A stretch of 64,000 nucleotides of DNA from Pseudomonadota bacterium (GTDB lineage: Bacteria; Pseudomonadota; Alphaproteobacteria; Kiloniellales; JACOMY01), in NCBI GenBank assembly GCA_029781795.1, contig JAKOWB010000411.1:1-64000 (forward strand), written 5' to 3'. Positions 12,957 to 23,537 of this stretch are shown piece by piece (position 1 is the first letter of the stretch; every line of letters starts with the position of its first letter). The position numbers were made by a program, and so were the translations under genes. The notes under the pieces are model-generated. The model worked only from the letters and a program-made list of their open reading frames with translations. It had not been told where the DNA came from and did not search any database.

Positions 12957-15161
12957 TCAGAGGAAGCTGTAGGGGTCGACGTCGACCTGCAGGCGCACCG
13001 CCGCCGGCAGCTTCACCTTTGCGAGCCAGCCGCGCAGCAGCGGCTGCGGCAGCAGGTCCTTGGGCGTCTTCACCAGGAAGCGGCGGCGGTGCCAGCCGCG
13101 CAGGATGGCGAGCGGCGCCGGCGCCGGGCCCAGGATCGTCACCGCGCGCTCGCGCGGGGCGGCGCGCGACAGCGCCCGCGCCGCCTCGTCCGCCCGGCCG
13201 GCGTCGGGCGCGGCGACGATGATCGCGGCGAGGCGGCCATAGGGCGGCCAGCCGCCGGCCTGGCGCGTCGCCCGCTCCGCCGCCAGGAAGGCGGCGCGGT
13301 CCTGCGCCGCCAGGGCGCGCATCACCGGATGGCCGGGATCGCTGGTCTGGATCAGCACGCGGCCCGGCGCCTCGGCCCGGCCGGCGCGCCCCGCCACCTG
13401 CGAGAGGAGCTGGAAGGTGCGCTCGCCCGCCCGCAGGTCGCCGCCGACCAGCCCCAGGTCGCCGTCGACCACGCCGACCAGGGTAAGGTGCGGGAAGTGG
13501 TGGCCCTTGGCGACGATCTGCGTGCCGACCAGCAGGTCGATCTCGCGCCGCTCCATCGCCTCCACCAGCGCCTGCGCCTGGCTCGGCCCGGCGATGAGGT
13601 CGCTGGAGAGCACGGCCTGGCGCGCCTGGGGGAAGAGGGCCGTCAGCTCCTCCGCCAGGCGCTCCACCCCGGGGCCGCAGGGCGCGAAGGACTCCTCCGC
13701 CGCGCAGGCCGGGCAGGTCCTGGGCAGGCGCGCCGTGTAGCCGCAGTGGTGGCACTGCAGCCGGCCCTGCAGGCGGTGCTCCACCAGCCAGGCGGTGCAG
13801 TTGGGGCACTGCAGGCGGTGGCCGCAGGCGCGGCAGAGTGTCAGCGGCGCGTAGCCGCGGCGATTGAGGAAGAGCAGCGCCTGCTCGCCGGCCGCCAGGG
13901 TCTCAGCCAGCGCGGTGCGCAGCGGCGGCGAGAGCCAGGACTGGCCGAGCCCGGCGACGCGCGGCGGCGGATGGCGGCGAAGGTCCACCAGGCTGGTCGC
14001 CGGCAGGGTCGCGGCGCCGTGCCGCTCGGGCAGGTGCAGCGCGCCATAGCGTCCGGCCTCGACGTTGGCCAGGGTCTCCAGCGAGGGCGTGGCCGAGACC
14101 AGGGCGATGGGGATCTGCCCCAGGTGCGCGCGCACCACCGCCATGTCGCGCGCGTGATAGATCACCCCGTCCTCCTGCTTGAAGGCGGCCTCGTGCTCCT
14201 CGTCGACCACGATGAGGCCGAGGTCGCGGTAGGGCAGGAAGAGCGCCGAGCGGGCGCCGACCACGACCCGCGCCTCGCCCGCCGCCACCTGGCGCCAGGT
14301 GCGCCGGCGCAGCAGGCCGCCGATCTCGGAATGCCAGACGGCCGGCGGCGCGCCGAAGCGCTGGGCGAAACGGGCGAGCCACTGGGCGGAGAGCGCGATC
14401 TCGGGCAGCAGCACCAGCACCTGGCGGCCCTGGCGCAGCGCCGCCGCCACCGCCTCCAGGTAGACCTCGGTCTTGCCCGAGCCGGTGACGCCGTCGAGCA
14501 GCGTGGCCGAGAAGGCCCGCGCCTCCACCGCCGCCACCAGCGCCGCCGCCGCCTCGCCCTGCGCCGGCGAGAGCGTCGGGCCCGGCGTCTCCGGGTCGGG
14601 CTGGCGCGGCGGGCGCGGCGGCAGGCGCACCTGTTCCAGCAGCCCCAGGTCGAGCAGGCCCTTGACCACGCCGGCGCCGACCCCGGCCTCGCGCGCCAGC
14701 TCGCCGGCCGGGCGGGCGAAGCCGTCGGCGGCGTAGTCCAGCAGCTTGCGCCGCGCCGCCGTCAGCTTCTCCGGCAGCGGCTCGGCGCTGCGCCGCAGCA
14801 GCGGCGGCGGCACCTCGGGGACCAGCGCCGCCGGCACCGAGAGCGCCATGCGCAGCACCGCGCCGGGCGGCGCCAGGGTGTAGCCGGCGACCCAGTCGAC
14901 GAAGCGCCGCGCGAGCTCGCCGACCGCGCCCGTCGCCACCACCTCGGCGATGGGCTTCAGGCGCGCGGCGGCGATGCCCTCGGCCGCGCCCCAGACCACG
15001 CCCAGGCTCTCGCGCCGGCCGAGCGGCACGCGCACCACGTCGCCCGGCGCGACCGCCAGTCCCGCCGGCACGGCATAGTCATAGGTTCCGGCCAGCGGCA
15101 GCGGCAGGAGCACCGCGACCGCGTGCGGCGCGGCGGTTTCTGTGGTCGGGGACTCGGGCAT
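12957..15161 (-). CDS. priA: Primosomal protein N' (replication restart helicase)
   Basis: A 734-residue PriA. It has the N-terminal 3'-DNA-binding domain, Walker [15 protein letters not shown], Walker B DEEH, and helicase motifs including [20 protein letters not shown] zinc-binding insertion carries eight cysteines in [13 protein letters not shown] and CHHCGY/CPAC pairs. It restarts stalled replication forks by loading DnaB. Length is typical. Divergent from the transaldolase gene, with 94 bases between the starts. Confidence 0.95.
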   Translation of the reverse strand: MPESPTTETAAPHAVAVLLPLPLAGTYDYAVPAGLAVAPGDVVRVPLGRRESLGVVWGAAEGIAAARLKPIAEVVATGAVGELARRFVDWVAGYTLAPPGAVLRMALSVPAALVPEVPPPLLRRSAEPLPEKLTAARRKLLDYAADGFARPAGELAREAGVGAGVVKGLLDLGLLEQVRLPPRPPRQPDPETPGPTLSPAQGEAAAALVAAVEARAFSATLLDGVTGSGKTEVYLEAVAAALRQGRQVLVLLPEIALSAQWLARFAQRFGAPPAVWHSEIGGLLRRRTWRQVAAGEARVVVGARSALFLPYRDLGLIVVDEEHEAAFKQEDGVIYHARDMAVVRAHLGQIPIALVSATPSLETLANVEAGRYGALHLPERHGAATLPATSLVDLRRHPPPRVAGLGQSWLSPPLRTALAETLAAGEQALLFLNRRGYAPLTLCRACGHRLQCPNCTAWLVEHRLQGRLQCHHCGYTARLPRTCPACAAEESFAPCGPGVERLAEELTALFPQARQAVLSSDLIAGPSQAQALVEAMERREIDLLVGTQIVAKGHHFPHLTLVGVVDGDLGLVGGDLRAGERTFQLLSQVAGRAGRAEAPGRVLIQTSDPGHPVMRALAAQDRAAFLAAERATRQAGGWPPYGRLAAIIVAAPDAGRADEAARALSRAAPRERAVTILGPAPAPLAILRGWHRRRFLVKTPKDLLPQPLLRGWLAKVKLPAAVRLQVDVDPYSFL

Positions 15162-15255
15162 CGACTAGACTCTAGACGCGGCGACTCGCCTGCGCCATGA
15201 GTCGCCGCCCCACCGGAGGGGGTGGGTCCTGGCACAGCGTGGGGTCTTTTGCCCA

Positions 15256-15948
15256 ATGAAGTTCTTCATCGATACCGCCGACGTGGCGGAGATCCGCGAC
15301 CTCATGGCGACCGGGATGGTCGACGGCGTCACCACCAACCCCTCGCTGGTGGCGAAGTCGGGGCGCCCCTTCCTGGACGTCATCAAGGAGATCTGCCAGA
15401 TCGTGCCGGGCCCGGTCTCGGCCGAGGTCACGGCGACCGACCACGCCACCATGCTGGCCGAGGGCCGCGCCCTGGCCAAGCTGGCGAAGAACGTCGCGGT
15501 CAAGGTGCCGCTGACGGTGGACGGCCTGAAGACCTGCAAGGCGCTGAGCGACGCCGGGACGATGGTCAACGTCACGCTCTGCTTCTCGGCCGCCCAGGCA
15601 CTGCTGGCGGCCAAGGCCGGCGCGGCCTTCGTCTCGCCCTTCGTCGGCCGGCTGGACGACGTGGGGCAGAGCGGCCTGGACCTGATCGCCGACATCGTCG
15701 AGATCTACGAGGCCTATCCCCACTTCCGCACCGAGGTGCTGGTCGCCTCGGTCCGCGGCCCCGGCCACGTGGTCGAGGCGGCGAAGCTCGGCGCGCATGT
15801 CGCCACCATCCCGCCCGCCGTGCTGCGCCAGCTCTACCAGCATCCGCTGACCGACAAGGGCCTGGCGGCCTTCCTGGCCGACTGGGCCAAGACCGGGCAG
15901 ACGATCCTTCCCGCCGCGCCGGCCGCCAAGAAGAGCAAGAAGGGCTGA
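15256..15948 (+). CDS. tal: Transaldolase (short TalC/Fsa-like type)
   Basis: A 230-residue single-domain aldolase of the transaldolase 3B/fructose-6-phosphate aldolase-like group. [13 protein letters not shown] and [13 protein letters not shown] are signature motifs, and the Schiff-base lysine lies in NVAVKVPLT. It acts in the non-oxidative pentose phosphate pathway. Three bases separate it from the DUF484 gene, so the two are co-transcribed. The C-terminal KKSKKG tail is an extension on the family core. Confidence 0.92.
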   Translation: MKFFIDTADVAEIRDLMATGMVDGVTTNPSLVAKSGRPFLDVIKEICQIVPGPVSAEVTATDHATMLAEGRALAKLAKNVAVKVPLTVDGLKTCKALSDAGTMVNVTLCFSAAQALLAAKAGAAFVSPFVGRLDDVGQSGLDLIADIVEIYEAYPHFRTEVLVASVRGPGHVVEAAKLGAHVATIPPAVLRQLYQHPLTDKGLAAFLADWAKTGQTILPAAPAAKKSKKG

Positions 15949-15951
15949 GCC

Positions 15952-16713
15952 ATGGTCCGCGGTCCGCAGGAAACCCCGAAACGCGCGGCCGGCCGCGCCG
16001 CCGCCCAGCCGGCCGACGAGCCGAGCGCCGCGGCGGTCGCCGCCTTCCTGCGCCGCCATCCCGACTTCTTCCGCGTCAATCCCGACCTGCTCGACGCCCT
16101 CGCCCTGCCGGCGCCGAAGAGCGGCGACGGCAAGGTCATCGACCTGCGCGCCGCGATGGTCGAGCGGCTGCGCGGCCAGGTCGATTCCATGACCGCGCTG
16201 CGCGACGAGATGGTGGCCGCCGGGCGCGGCAACCTGCAGGTCCAGGCGCGCACGCACGAGGCGGTGCTGGCGCTGCTCGCCGCCCGCTCCTTCGAGCAGC
16301 TCATCGAGCGCGCGACCGGCGACCTCGCCACCATCCTCGACGTCGACGTGGCGGCGCTGGGCGTGGAGCGCAGCAACCCGCGCACCGCCGAGGGCGCGCT
16401 GCCGCCGGTGCGCCTGGGCGGCGTGTTCCAGCTCGAGCCCGGCACGGTCGACGGCCTCATCGGGCCCGGCCGCGTCACCAGGCTGCGCGAGGCGACGACC
16501 GGCGATCCCCTGCTCTATGGCGGCGGCGCCGGCCTGGTGCGCAGCGACGCGCTGGTGCGCCTGACCATCAGCCGCCAGACGCCGCCGGCGCTGCTGGCGC
16601 TCGGCGCCCGCGACGAGGGCCACTTCCACCCCGGCCAGGGCACCGAGCTGCTGCAGTTCCTCGGCCAGGTGCTGACCGAGCAGATCCGCGCCTGGCTGGA
16701 CCTGCCGGAGTGA
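15952..16713 (+). CDS. DUF484 family protein
   Basis: A 253-residue DUF484 protein, usually found immediately upstream of xerC in proteobacteria as here. The N-terminus has the family motif VAAFLRRHPDFF, followed by a coiled segment (MVERLRGQVDSMTALRDEM) and a GAF-like C-terminal domain ending in FLGQVLTEQIRAWLDLPE. Its biochemical role is not established. Between it and xerC lies a palindromic repeat of about 145 bases. Confidence 0.85.
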   Translation: MVRGPQETPKRAAGRAAAQPADEPSAAAVAAFLRRHPDFFRVNPDLLDALALPAPKSGDGKVIDLRAAMVERLRGQVDSMTALRDEMVAAGRGNLQVQARTHEAVLALLAARSFEQLIERATGDLATILDVDVAALGVERSNPRTAEGALPPVRLGGVFQLEPGTVDGLIGPGRVTRLREATTGDPLLYGGGAGLVRSDALVRLTISRQTPPALLALGARDEGHFHPGQGTELLQFLGQVLTEQIRAWLDLPE

Positions 16714-16740
16714 CGGGGACGGCCCCGCGCCGCCGGTTTC

Positions 16741-16884
16741 CCCCTCTCCCCCAGCGGGAGAGGGTGCCGAGCGAGCGGAGCGATGCGAGGCGGGTGAGGG
16801 GGGTCTATGCGACTCCCGCCACCCGCACAGACCCCCCTCATCCGGCCGCTGCGCGGCCACCTTCTCCCGCTGGGGGAGAAGGGA
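16741..16884. repeat. Intergenic palindromic repeat, copy 1
   Basis: Two terminal hairpins of the CCTCTCCCCCAGCGGGAGAGG type flank a GGTGAGGGGGGTCT / AGACCCCCCTCATCC inverted core. The right end supplies the GGGA that serves as the xerC Shine-Dalgarno. Related copies lie at about 21.1, 53.5 and 57.6 kb. Confidence 0.8.
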
Positions 16885-16891
16885 AAGCGCT

Positions 16892-17842
16892 GTGACCGCC
16901 CTCGACCCCCTCGCCGGGCGCGCCTCGGCGGCGCTGCTGTCCACCGCGACGCGCTGGCTCGCCTGGCTGGAGCTGGAGCAGCGCGCCTCGCCCCACACGC
17001 TGGCGGCCTATCGCCGCGACCTCGGCTTCTTCCTGGGATTCCTCGCCGACTATCGCGGCGGGCCGCAGGACCTGGCCGACCTCGCGGCGCTGGAGACGCG
17101 GGACTTCCGCGCCTGGCTCTCGGCGCGCGCCGCCGACGGCAAGGCCAAGGCCTCGACCGCGCGGGCGCTGGCCGTGGTACGCAACTTCTTCGCCTGGCTC
17201 AGGCGCGAGGAGATCCTGGAGAACCCGCGCCTCGCCCTGGTGCGCACGCCGCGCCTGCCGCAGGCCGTGCCCAAGGCGCTGGCGACCGACGAGGCGCAGG
17301 AACTGCTGGCGGCGGCGGGCGAGGACGAACGCGCGCCCTGGATCGTTGCCCGCGACACGGCCGTGCTGACCCTGCTCTATGGCGCGGGCCTGCGCATCGG
17401 CGAGGCCCTGGGCCTCACGCGCGGCGAGGCGCCGGGGCCGGGGCAGGACTCCCTGGTGGTGCTGGGCAAGGGCCGCAAGAGCCGCGTCGTGCCGCTGCTG
17501 CCGGTGGTGGGCGCGGCGATCCGCGCCTACCTCGCGCTCTGTCCCTACGATGTTGGATCGGAGGGCGCGCTCTTCCTCGGCGCGCGCGGCGGGCCGCTGT
17601 CACCCCGCATCGTGCAGCAGCGCATGAGCGATCTGCGCCGCGCCCTCGGCCTGCCGGAGAGCGCGACGCCGCACGCGCTGCGCCACTCCTTCGCCACGCA
17701 CCTGCTGGGCAGCGGCGGCGACCTGCGCTCGATCCAGGAGCTGTTGGGCCACGCCTCGCTCTCCACCACCCAGCGCTACACCGCGGTCGACGCCGCGCGC
17801 CTCATCGCCGCCTACCGCGCCGCGCATCCCAGGGCACGGTAG
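16892..17842 (+). CDS. xerC: Tyrosine recombinase XerC
   Basis: A 316-residue site-specific tyrosine recombinase. It has the N-terminal SAM-like core-binding domain (LEQRASPHTLAAYRRDL) and the catalytic residues Arg in GAGLRIGEAL, Lys in LGKGRKSR, His-x-x-Arg in HALRHSFATHLL, His in LLGHASLSTTQ, and Tyr in RYTAVD. It resolves chromosome dimers at dif with XerD. The GTG start has GGGAAAGCGCT upstream, contributed by the preceding repeat. DUF484-xerC order supports the XerC rather than the XerD assignment. Confidence 0.93.
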   Translation: MTALDPLAGRASAALLSTATRWLAWLELEQRASPHTLAAYRRDLGFFLGFLADYRGGPQDLADLAALETRDFRAWLSARAADGKAKASTARALAVVRNFFAWLRREEILENPRLALVRTPRLPQAVPKALATDEAQELLAAAGEDERAPWIVARDTAVLTLLYGAGLRIGEALGLTRGEAPGPGQDSLVVLGKGRKSRVVPLLPVVGAAIRAYLALCPYDVGSEGALFLGARGGPLSPRIVQQRMSDLRRALGLPESATPHALRHSFATHLLGSGGDLRSIQELLGHASLSTTQRYTAVDAARLIAAYRAAHPRAR

Positions 17843-17855
17843 GGGCGCGCGCCCC

Positions 17856-17980
17856 TGGCCCATCCTTCGAGACGCCCTGCTGCGCAGGGCTCCTCAGGAT
17901 GAGGTTTGTGCGAATCGAAACAAACCCAGCGACCTCATCCTGAGGAGGCCGCGCCAGCGGCCGTCTCGAAGGATGGGCCA
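17856..17980. repeat. 125-bp imperfect inverted repeat
   Basis: Arms of 19 bases (17856-17874 and 17962-17980, TGGCCCATCCTTCGAGACG and its complement) enclose a second inner pair containing CCTCAGGATGAGG. It looks like a dispersed alphaproteobacterial intergenic repeat and may fold into one long hairpin. It separates xerC from the convergent phaA. Confidence 0.85.
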
Positions 17981-18018
17981 CTAGAAGAAAAGCCAACGAG
18001 GCACCGCAACGGCAGCCC

Positions 18019-18046
18019 CCCTCTCCCGCTTCCGGGCGGGAGAGGG
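18019..18046 (-). repeat. Hairpin downstream of phaA
   Basis: A perfect 11-bp stem of the CCCTCTCCCGC type with a 6-base loop, 13 bases past the phaA stop. It belongs to the same G/C palindrome family as the larger repeats. It could end phaA transcription although no T-tract follows. Confidence 0.6.
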
Positions 18047-18058
18047 TGGAGTTGCGCC

Positions 18059-19234
<1,176 letters not shown>

Positions 19235-19393
19235 GAGGGCGTCCTCCGGGATTTTCTTTGATGTCATAGGGCCGACGCACCGTCAGGCGGGTGCGGTGCA
19301 GCATTGGGATCAGCCTAACCGGCCACCCTTGGACCTAGCAAGCCAATGCCGTATGGCCGAAACACCAGCATCTCGAACCCCAGGTGCTCTCCG

Positions 19394-20581
19394 TCAAACA
19401 CCAGCGGTTTGCGACCAAGCGACGAGAGGACACCACACCTCCCCCTTCGCCCTTCCGCTCACCACCATCCCGATGTGCCCGACCGGCGGAACTCGCAGCT
19501 CACAGCCCGGGATCGCCGCGGCCAGGGCCTTGGCGCTGCCGGGCGGGACGATGCGGTCGCCTTGCGGGACCAGGGCCAGGGTCGGCAGGCGGAGGGCGGC
19601 GGGGTCGACGACGCGGCCGGCGATGCGCCACTGGCCCTGGGCCGGGGTGTTCTGGCCGTACCAGAGGCCGAGGGCCTCGCGCGCCACGGGGGCGGCGAGG
19701 GCGGTGCCGTCGTTCAGCCAGTCCTCCAGCGCGACGAAGGCGCGGGCTTTCGCACTGTCCGGCGGCATGAGGGCGAAGGCCTGGAACTTGCGCACGGCGG
19801 TCATGGGGTCGAGCAGGGTGAAGAGGCTCTGCACCATGTCGACCGGCAGCTCGCCGAGGCCGTCGAGCGCCGGCGCCTGCAGCGGCAGGGCGCGGGCCAG
19901 GGCCTCGGCCTGGCGGCGGGCGGAGCCCGGCTCGTCCCCGGCGTGGAAGTCCCAGGGCGTCGCCATGAGGATGAGGCCGGAGAGGTCGGCCTGGCGGCGC
20001 AGCGCCAGGGCGAGGGCCAGCAGGCCGCCCATGCAGTAGCCGAGCAGGACCGGCTTCTGCCCGGTCAGGGCCAGCACGCGGTCCAGCGCGGCCTCCAGCC
20101 GGCCGCAGACGTAGTCGGTGAGGGTGAAACGCCGCTCGGCCTCGCCCGGCGCGTCCCAGTCGACCAGGAAGGGGCGGAGGGCGGGGCGGCCGTTCCCTTC
20201 CTGCCCTTGGGGCGTCGCCAGCCTGCGCAGCAGCGACTGCCCCTCCATCAGGTCGAGGATGTAGGCGCGGTTCACCAGCGAGGGCACGCAGAGGAGCGGC
20301 CGGCCGGCGGCTGCCTCGGCGCTGAGCGCGCCGTAGTCGCGCAGGCTGGTCGTGCCCTCCTGCCAGACCGGCGGCGGGTCGATCAGGTCGCGGCGATAGG
20401 GGTGGCGGCGATAGGCCTCGACCCCGTCAAGGAAGCGGCTTGCGCGCTCGGCCAGGGCGCTTGGCAGCGCCGCCTCCAGCGCGCCGGGCGGCAGGGCGAG
20501 CGCGGCCTGGCGCAGCGCCGCCAGGCGGTCCCGCAGCGCCGGGGTCGGCGCCTTGAGGGCGCTCTGCGAGGCGCCTCTCAA
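19394..20581 (-). CDS. phaC: PHA synthase PhaC-like protein (class III-like)
   Basis: A 395-residue alpha/beta hydrolase-fold protein. The PHA synthase nucleophile motif GYCMGG has Cys183 in place of serine, and the partner residues D342 (VPQGDRIVPP) and H369 (VGHIGMVVSG) complete the triad. The short length and the adjacent phaE-like gene suggest a two-subunit (class III-like) synthase. The start is uncertain. I use TTG at 20581, which overlaps the phaE-like gene by 155 bases in another frame. The next alternative, an ATG at 20704, would add 41 low-complexity residues deeper in phaE. The sequence is rather divergent from textbook PhaC, so the polymer may differ. Confidence 0.75.
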   Translation of the reverse strand: MRGASQSALKAPTPALRDRLAALRQAALALPPGALEAALPSALAERASRFLDGVEAYRRHPYRRDLIDPPPVWQEGTTSLRDYGALSAEAAAGRPLLCVPSLVNRAYILDLMEGQSLLRRLATPQGQEGNGRPALRPFLVDWDAPGEAERRFTLTDYVCGRLEAALDRVLALTGQKPVLLGYCMGGLLALALALRRQADLSGLILMATPWDFHAGDEPGSARRQAEALARALPLQAPALDGLGELPVDMVQSLFTLLDPMTAVRKFQAFALMPPDSAKARAFVALEDWLNDGTALAAPVAREALGLWYGQNTPAQGQWRIAGRVVDPAALRLPTLALVPQGDRIVPPGSAKALAAAIPGCELRVPPVGHIGMVVSGRAKGEVWCPLVAWSQTAGV

Positions 20582-21008
20582 GCTCGGCCAGGCGAGCGCG
20601 GAGCTGCTCCAGCTCGCCGCCGCCAGCAGCAGGTGCAGCGGCAGCGGGCGCGGGCCCTGCCGGAGCGGCGCCTGGGGCGGGTGCGGGAGCGGGCTGCTGT
20701 CCATCCTTGGTTTGACTGGCCTTGGTCTCACCGGGTGGCGTGCAGGCCCCGGGTGTCAGGGCCTGGCCGAAGAGCTGCGCCATCATGGCCCCCCAGGCCT
20801 CCGGGCCGCCAGCGGCGTCCGCGCCGGGCGGGCTGGGCGGGACGGCGCCCTGGGGCAATGCGCCGGCCTGCAGCAGGCGGCGCCAGGCGTCCACCCACTG
20901 CGGGTCCTGCGCCAGGGCGGAGAGCCAGTCCTGCCAGAGGTCGAGCCAGCGCTTCGCCAGCTGCGCGGCCTCGGCGGCGGGATCGGGCGGGGGGTTCTGC
21001 TCGGCCAC
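20427..21008 (-). CDS. phaE: PhaE-like PHA synthase subunit / granule-associated helical protein
   Basis: A 193-residue protein with an N-terminal Trp-rich helix (RWLDLWQDWLSALAQDPQW), a Pro/Ala linker, a coiled coil (LEQLRARLAELERRL) and a basic Arg/Pro/Ala-rich tail. The helix-linker-coil layout and the phaC-like gene overlapping its 3' end suggest a PhaE- or PhaM-like partner of the synthase. No strong family motif is visible. The GTG start at 21006-21008 is preceded by GGAGG at 10 bases. The reading frame upstream runs into the palindromic repeat and is excluded. Confidence 0.55.
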   Translation of the reverse strand: MAEQNPPPDPAAEAAQLAKRWLDLWQDWLSALAQDPQWVDAWRRLLQAGALPQGAVPPSPPGADAAGGPEAWGAMMAQLFGQALTPGACTPPGETKASQTKDGQQPAPAPAPGAAPAGPAPAAAAPAAGGGELEQLRARLAELERRLAERPQGADPGAAGPPGGAAPGRARPAARRAGGGAAKRPGRARKPLP

Positions 21009-21062
21009 TCTTGCTCGTCCTCCGCTCCGCTCTCCAAGTCCTCCCTCTCCCTCCGCAATCCT

Positions 21063-21252
21063 CCCTCTCCCCCCTTGAGGGAGAGGGTCGGGGTGAGGGG
21101 GGTCGGTCGGTGCGGGTGGCGGGAGTCGCACCGACCCCCCTCACCCGCCTCGCCTCGCTTGCGCTCGCTCGGCACCCTCTCCCGCTGGGGGAGAGGGGAA
21201 TACCCGAGCCGCGCTCGCGCGGCACCCTCTCCGGCTGGAGGAGAGGGGAACC
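21063..21252. repeat. Intergenic palindromic repeat, copy 2 (compound)
   Basis: The core GGGGTGAGGGGGGTCGGT...ACCGACCCCCCTCACCC is flanked by CCCTCTCC-type hairpins. An additional partial end unit is appended on the right (21206-21252). It fills most of the 355-base divergent region between phaE and phaR, so any promoters must lie at its edges (about 21253-21350 for phaR). Confidence 0.8.
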
Positions 21253-21363
21253 CTCGGCAGATTGACTCCACCTAGTGCGCCGCACAATATCGCGTGCTGC
21301 CTTCGCGAAGAGAGCGAGCAACGGCGCCAAAGTCACGGCGGGGACCAGAAGGGAACACGAGCC

Positions 21364-21969
21364 TTGGCGGACGACAAAGAGGCCCCGAAGGGCCAGCCGG
21401 TCATCATCAAGAAGTATGCCAACCGCCGGCTCTACAACACCGCGACCTCGTCCTACGTCACGCTCGACCACCTGTCGCAGATGGTGCAGGACAACGTCGA
21501 CTTCGTGGTCTACGACGCCAAGACCGGCGAGGACATCACCCGCTCGGTGCTGACCCAGATCATCGTCGAGGAAGAGGCCAAGGGCGGGCAGTCGCTGCTG
21601 CCGATCAACTTCCTGCGCCAGCTCATCTCGTTCTACGGCGACAACATGAAGTTCCTGGTGCCGAAGTACCTGGAGCACATGATGGAGGCCTTCTCCTCGA
21701 ACCAGGAGAAGCTGCGCAGCACCATGCAGGACGCCATGGGCAAGTTCCTGCCCTTCGGCAACCTGGAGGAGATGGGCAAGCAGAACATGGCGCTGTTCGA
21801 GCAGGCCATGCGCATGTGGTCGCCCTTCCAGCAGGGCGGCGGCGAGAAGCCCGCGGCCCCCGGCCCGGCGCCCGCGCCGCGCGCCAGCGAGGGCGAGAAC
21901 CTCGACCGCCTGAAGAACCAGATCGACGAGCTGAAGGCCCAGGTCGACAGCCTGACCCGGCGGAAGTAG
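21364..21969 (+). CDS. phaR: PHA synthesis repressor PhaR
   Basis: A 201-residue PhaR. The N-terminal DNA-binding domain is highly conserved (IIKKYANRRLYNT, SYVTLDHLSQMV, GEDITRSVLTQII), followed by the PHB-binding/accumulation region and a C-terminal coiled coil (LDRLKNQIDELKAQVDSL). PhaR represses phasin and its own gene and is released by binding PHA granules. I choose TTG at 21364 (LADDKEAPKG) because AGAAGGGA lies about 9 bases upstream. An ATG further upstream at 21262 would add 34 atypical residues. Confidence 0.9.
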   Translation: MADDKEAPKGQPVIIKKYANRRLYNTATSSYVTLDHLSQMVQDNVDFVVYDAKTGEDITRSVLTQIIVEEEAKGGQSLLPINFLRQLISFYGDNMKFLVPKYLEHMMEAFSSNQEKLRSTMQDAMGKFLPFGNLEEMGKQNMALFEQAMRMWSPFQQGGGEKPAAPGPAPAPRASEGENLDRLKNQIDELKAQVDSLTRRK

Positions 21970-22004
21970 CCGGCGCGCCCCCCGCTCTGCCGAAGGGCCG
22001 CCCG

Positions 22005-23318
22005 TCAGGGCGATGCCGCCGGCGCGCTGATCTGCACCGCCCAGCCGCGCAGCACGTCGACGGCCGTCGGGTCGGCCAGCGCGCGATCCAGTATGGTCAC
22101 GACGATGTCGCAGACCCGGCGCGGGTTGCGCTCGGGATGCTCGAGTACCGCGACATCGGCCTCGCGCAGCACGCCGGCGCTCCAGAGACGGCGCGAGAAG
22201 GCGCGCATCCGCTCCAGCACCGCCGCGCTGCTGAAGCTGACGGGGTGCGCGGCATAGGCGACGAAGACCTGCGTCGTCGCGGCGGCGATCAGGTCGCCGG
22301 CCTTGGCGGCGTCCGCGGCGTCCATCCCGACCGCGACGGCGGCCGCGCCGCCGGCATAGAGGCAGCCGCCCGGCAGGCTGTCGAAGCGCGTCGCCAGCAG
22401 GTTGCGGAAGGACTTGAAGAAGAGACGCAGGACCGGCTCCTCCACCCGGGGCAGCGCCTCGTCGAGGCCGTCCGAGACCTTTTGCTGCACCAGCGCCACC
22501 AGCGCCTCCTGCGACGGCCGCGCGGCGGCGAGGTCGGCCAGCGCGGCGGCGCGGATCTCCGCCATGCTGGCCGGAAAGGCCTTGGCGAAGGCGCGCAGCT
22601 CGGCACTGTCGAGCCGCGCCCAGTCGATCAGCAGCCCCGGGTCGCCTTCCAGCTTGGGCGCCGCCGGCAGGGCGCGCACGGCGGTGACGGCGCCGGCCGC
22701 CAGCAGCTCCTGCTGGCTGGGGTACCACATGCTGGAGAAGGGCGTCGCCTGGATGCGCGCGATGAAGGGCGCGGGCAGGCCGTTCGCCGCCAGCGCCTCG
22801 GCCATGGTCTGGTCGCCCAGCGGCGCCGAGGCACTGTGGTAGCCGAGCCTGGCCCCCGGCGCGAGGATGCGCTCGCGCGCGGCCGAGAGCACCACGGTGC
22901 AGGCCGAGACGCAGAACAGCGGCACGTAGACCGCCAAGTGGCGGTCGGCCACGACCTCGGCCAGGGCCAGAGCCGGGCCGAGCTTGCCGCCCGGGCTGGT
23001 GATCCAGAGGCGCTTGGCCTTCGGGTAGCGGCCCAGCAGCGCGGTCAGGTCCCAGGCGGCGAGCTGGTCGATCTCGCCCAGCAGCTCGACGGAGAGCTCG
23101 TCCTTGCTGACCCGCACGCGGTGGTTCGACAGGATCTCGGCCGGCGGCGGGGCCGGCGCCGAGGTGACGGCGGTCTGCGGCGTGGAGTGCAGGGTCGAGG
23201 GCGGCGTTACCGTCTGTGTCGCCGGCTGCGCGCCGGGCTGGCCCTTGCCGGCCGTCACGCAGGCCGCCAACGCCAGCGGCAGCAGCAGCGCCGCAAGCAT
23301 CCCCGTCGCGTGCCGCAT
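22005..23318 (-). CDS. Lipoprotein with ClpP/crotonase-like domain
   Basis: A 437-residue predicted lipoprotein with signal peptide and lipobox LALAAC (Cys20). After a Pro/Thr-rich linker comes a domain (about 65-230) with ClpP-fold signs: an oxyanion-type loop SPGGKL at 108-113, Ser138 in CVSACTVVL, and His161 in GYHSAS, 23 residues later. This Ser/His spacing is near that of ClpP-like proteases. The C-terminal half is helical and unrecognised. A shorter paralogue lies at 28326-28928. Likely periplasmic; function unknown. Confidence 0.6.
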   Translation of the reverse strand: MRHATGMLAALLLPLALAACVTAGKGQPGAQPATQTVTPPSTLHSTPQTAVTSAPAPPPAEILSNHRVRVSKDELSVELLGEIDQLAAWDLTALLGRYPKAKRLWITSPGGKLGPALALAEVVADRHLAVYVPLFCVSACTVVLSAARERILAPGARLGYHSASAPLGDQTMAEALAANGLPAPFIARIQATPFSSMWYPSQQELLAAGAVTAVRALPAAPKLEGDPGLLIDWARLDSAELRAFAKAFPASMAEIRAAALADLAAARPSQEALVALVQQKVSDGLDEALPRVEEPVLRLFFKSFRNLLATRFDSLPGGCLYAGGAAAVAVGMDAADAAKAGDLIAAATTQVFVAYAAHPVSFSSAAVLERMRAFSRRLWSAGVLREADVAVLEHPERNPRRVCDIVVTILDRALADPTAVDVLRGWAVQISAPAASP

Positions 23319-23537
23319 CGCGCTCCGCCCTCCCCCCAACGGCTAACGAGCCGCAACCCTAGACTGCGTCGGCGCCGCGCTCCAGCACGGAGTGCGAGCG
23401 GCGAGCGCTCGCCGGCCGACCGGCATGCGTCCCGTCCCCATCTCACGTCGCCCCGGCCCTTGTCGCCCCGGCCCTTGTCTCGCCCGCGGGCGGCGGCGAG
23501 TATCGCTGCCTTCACCCGCCGCCCGAGAGCCCCTGCC

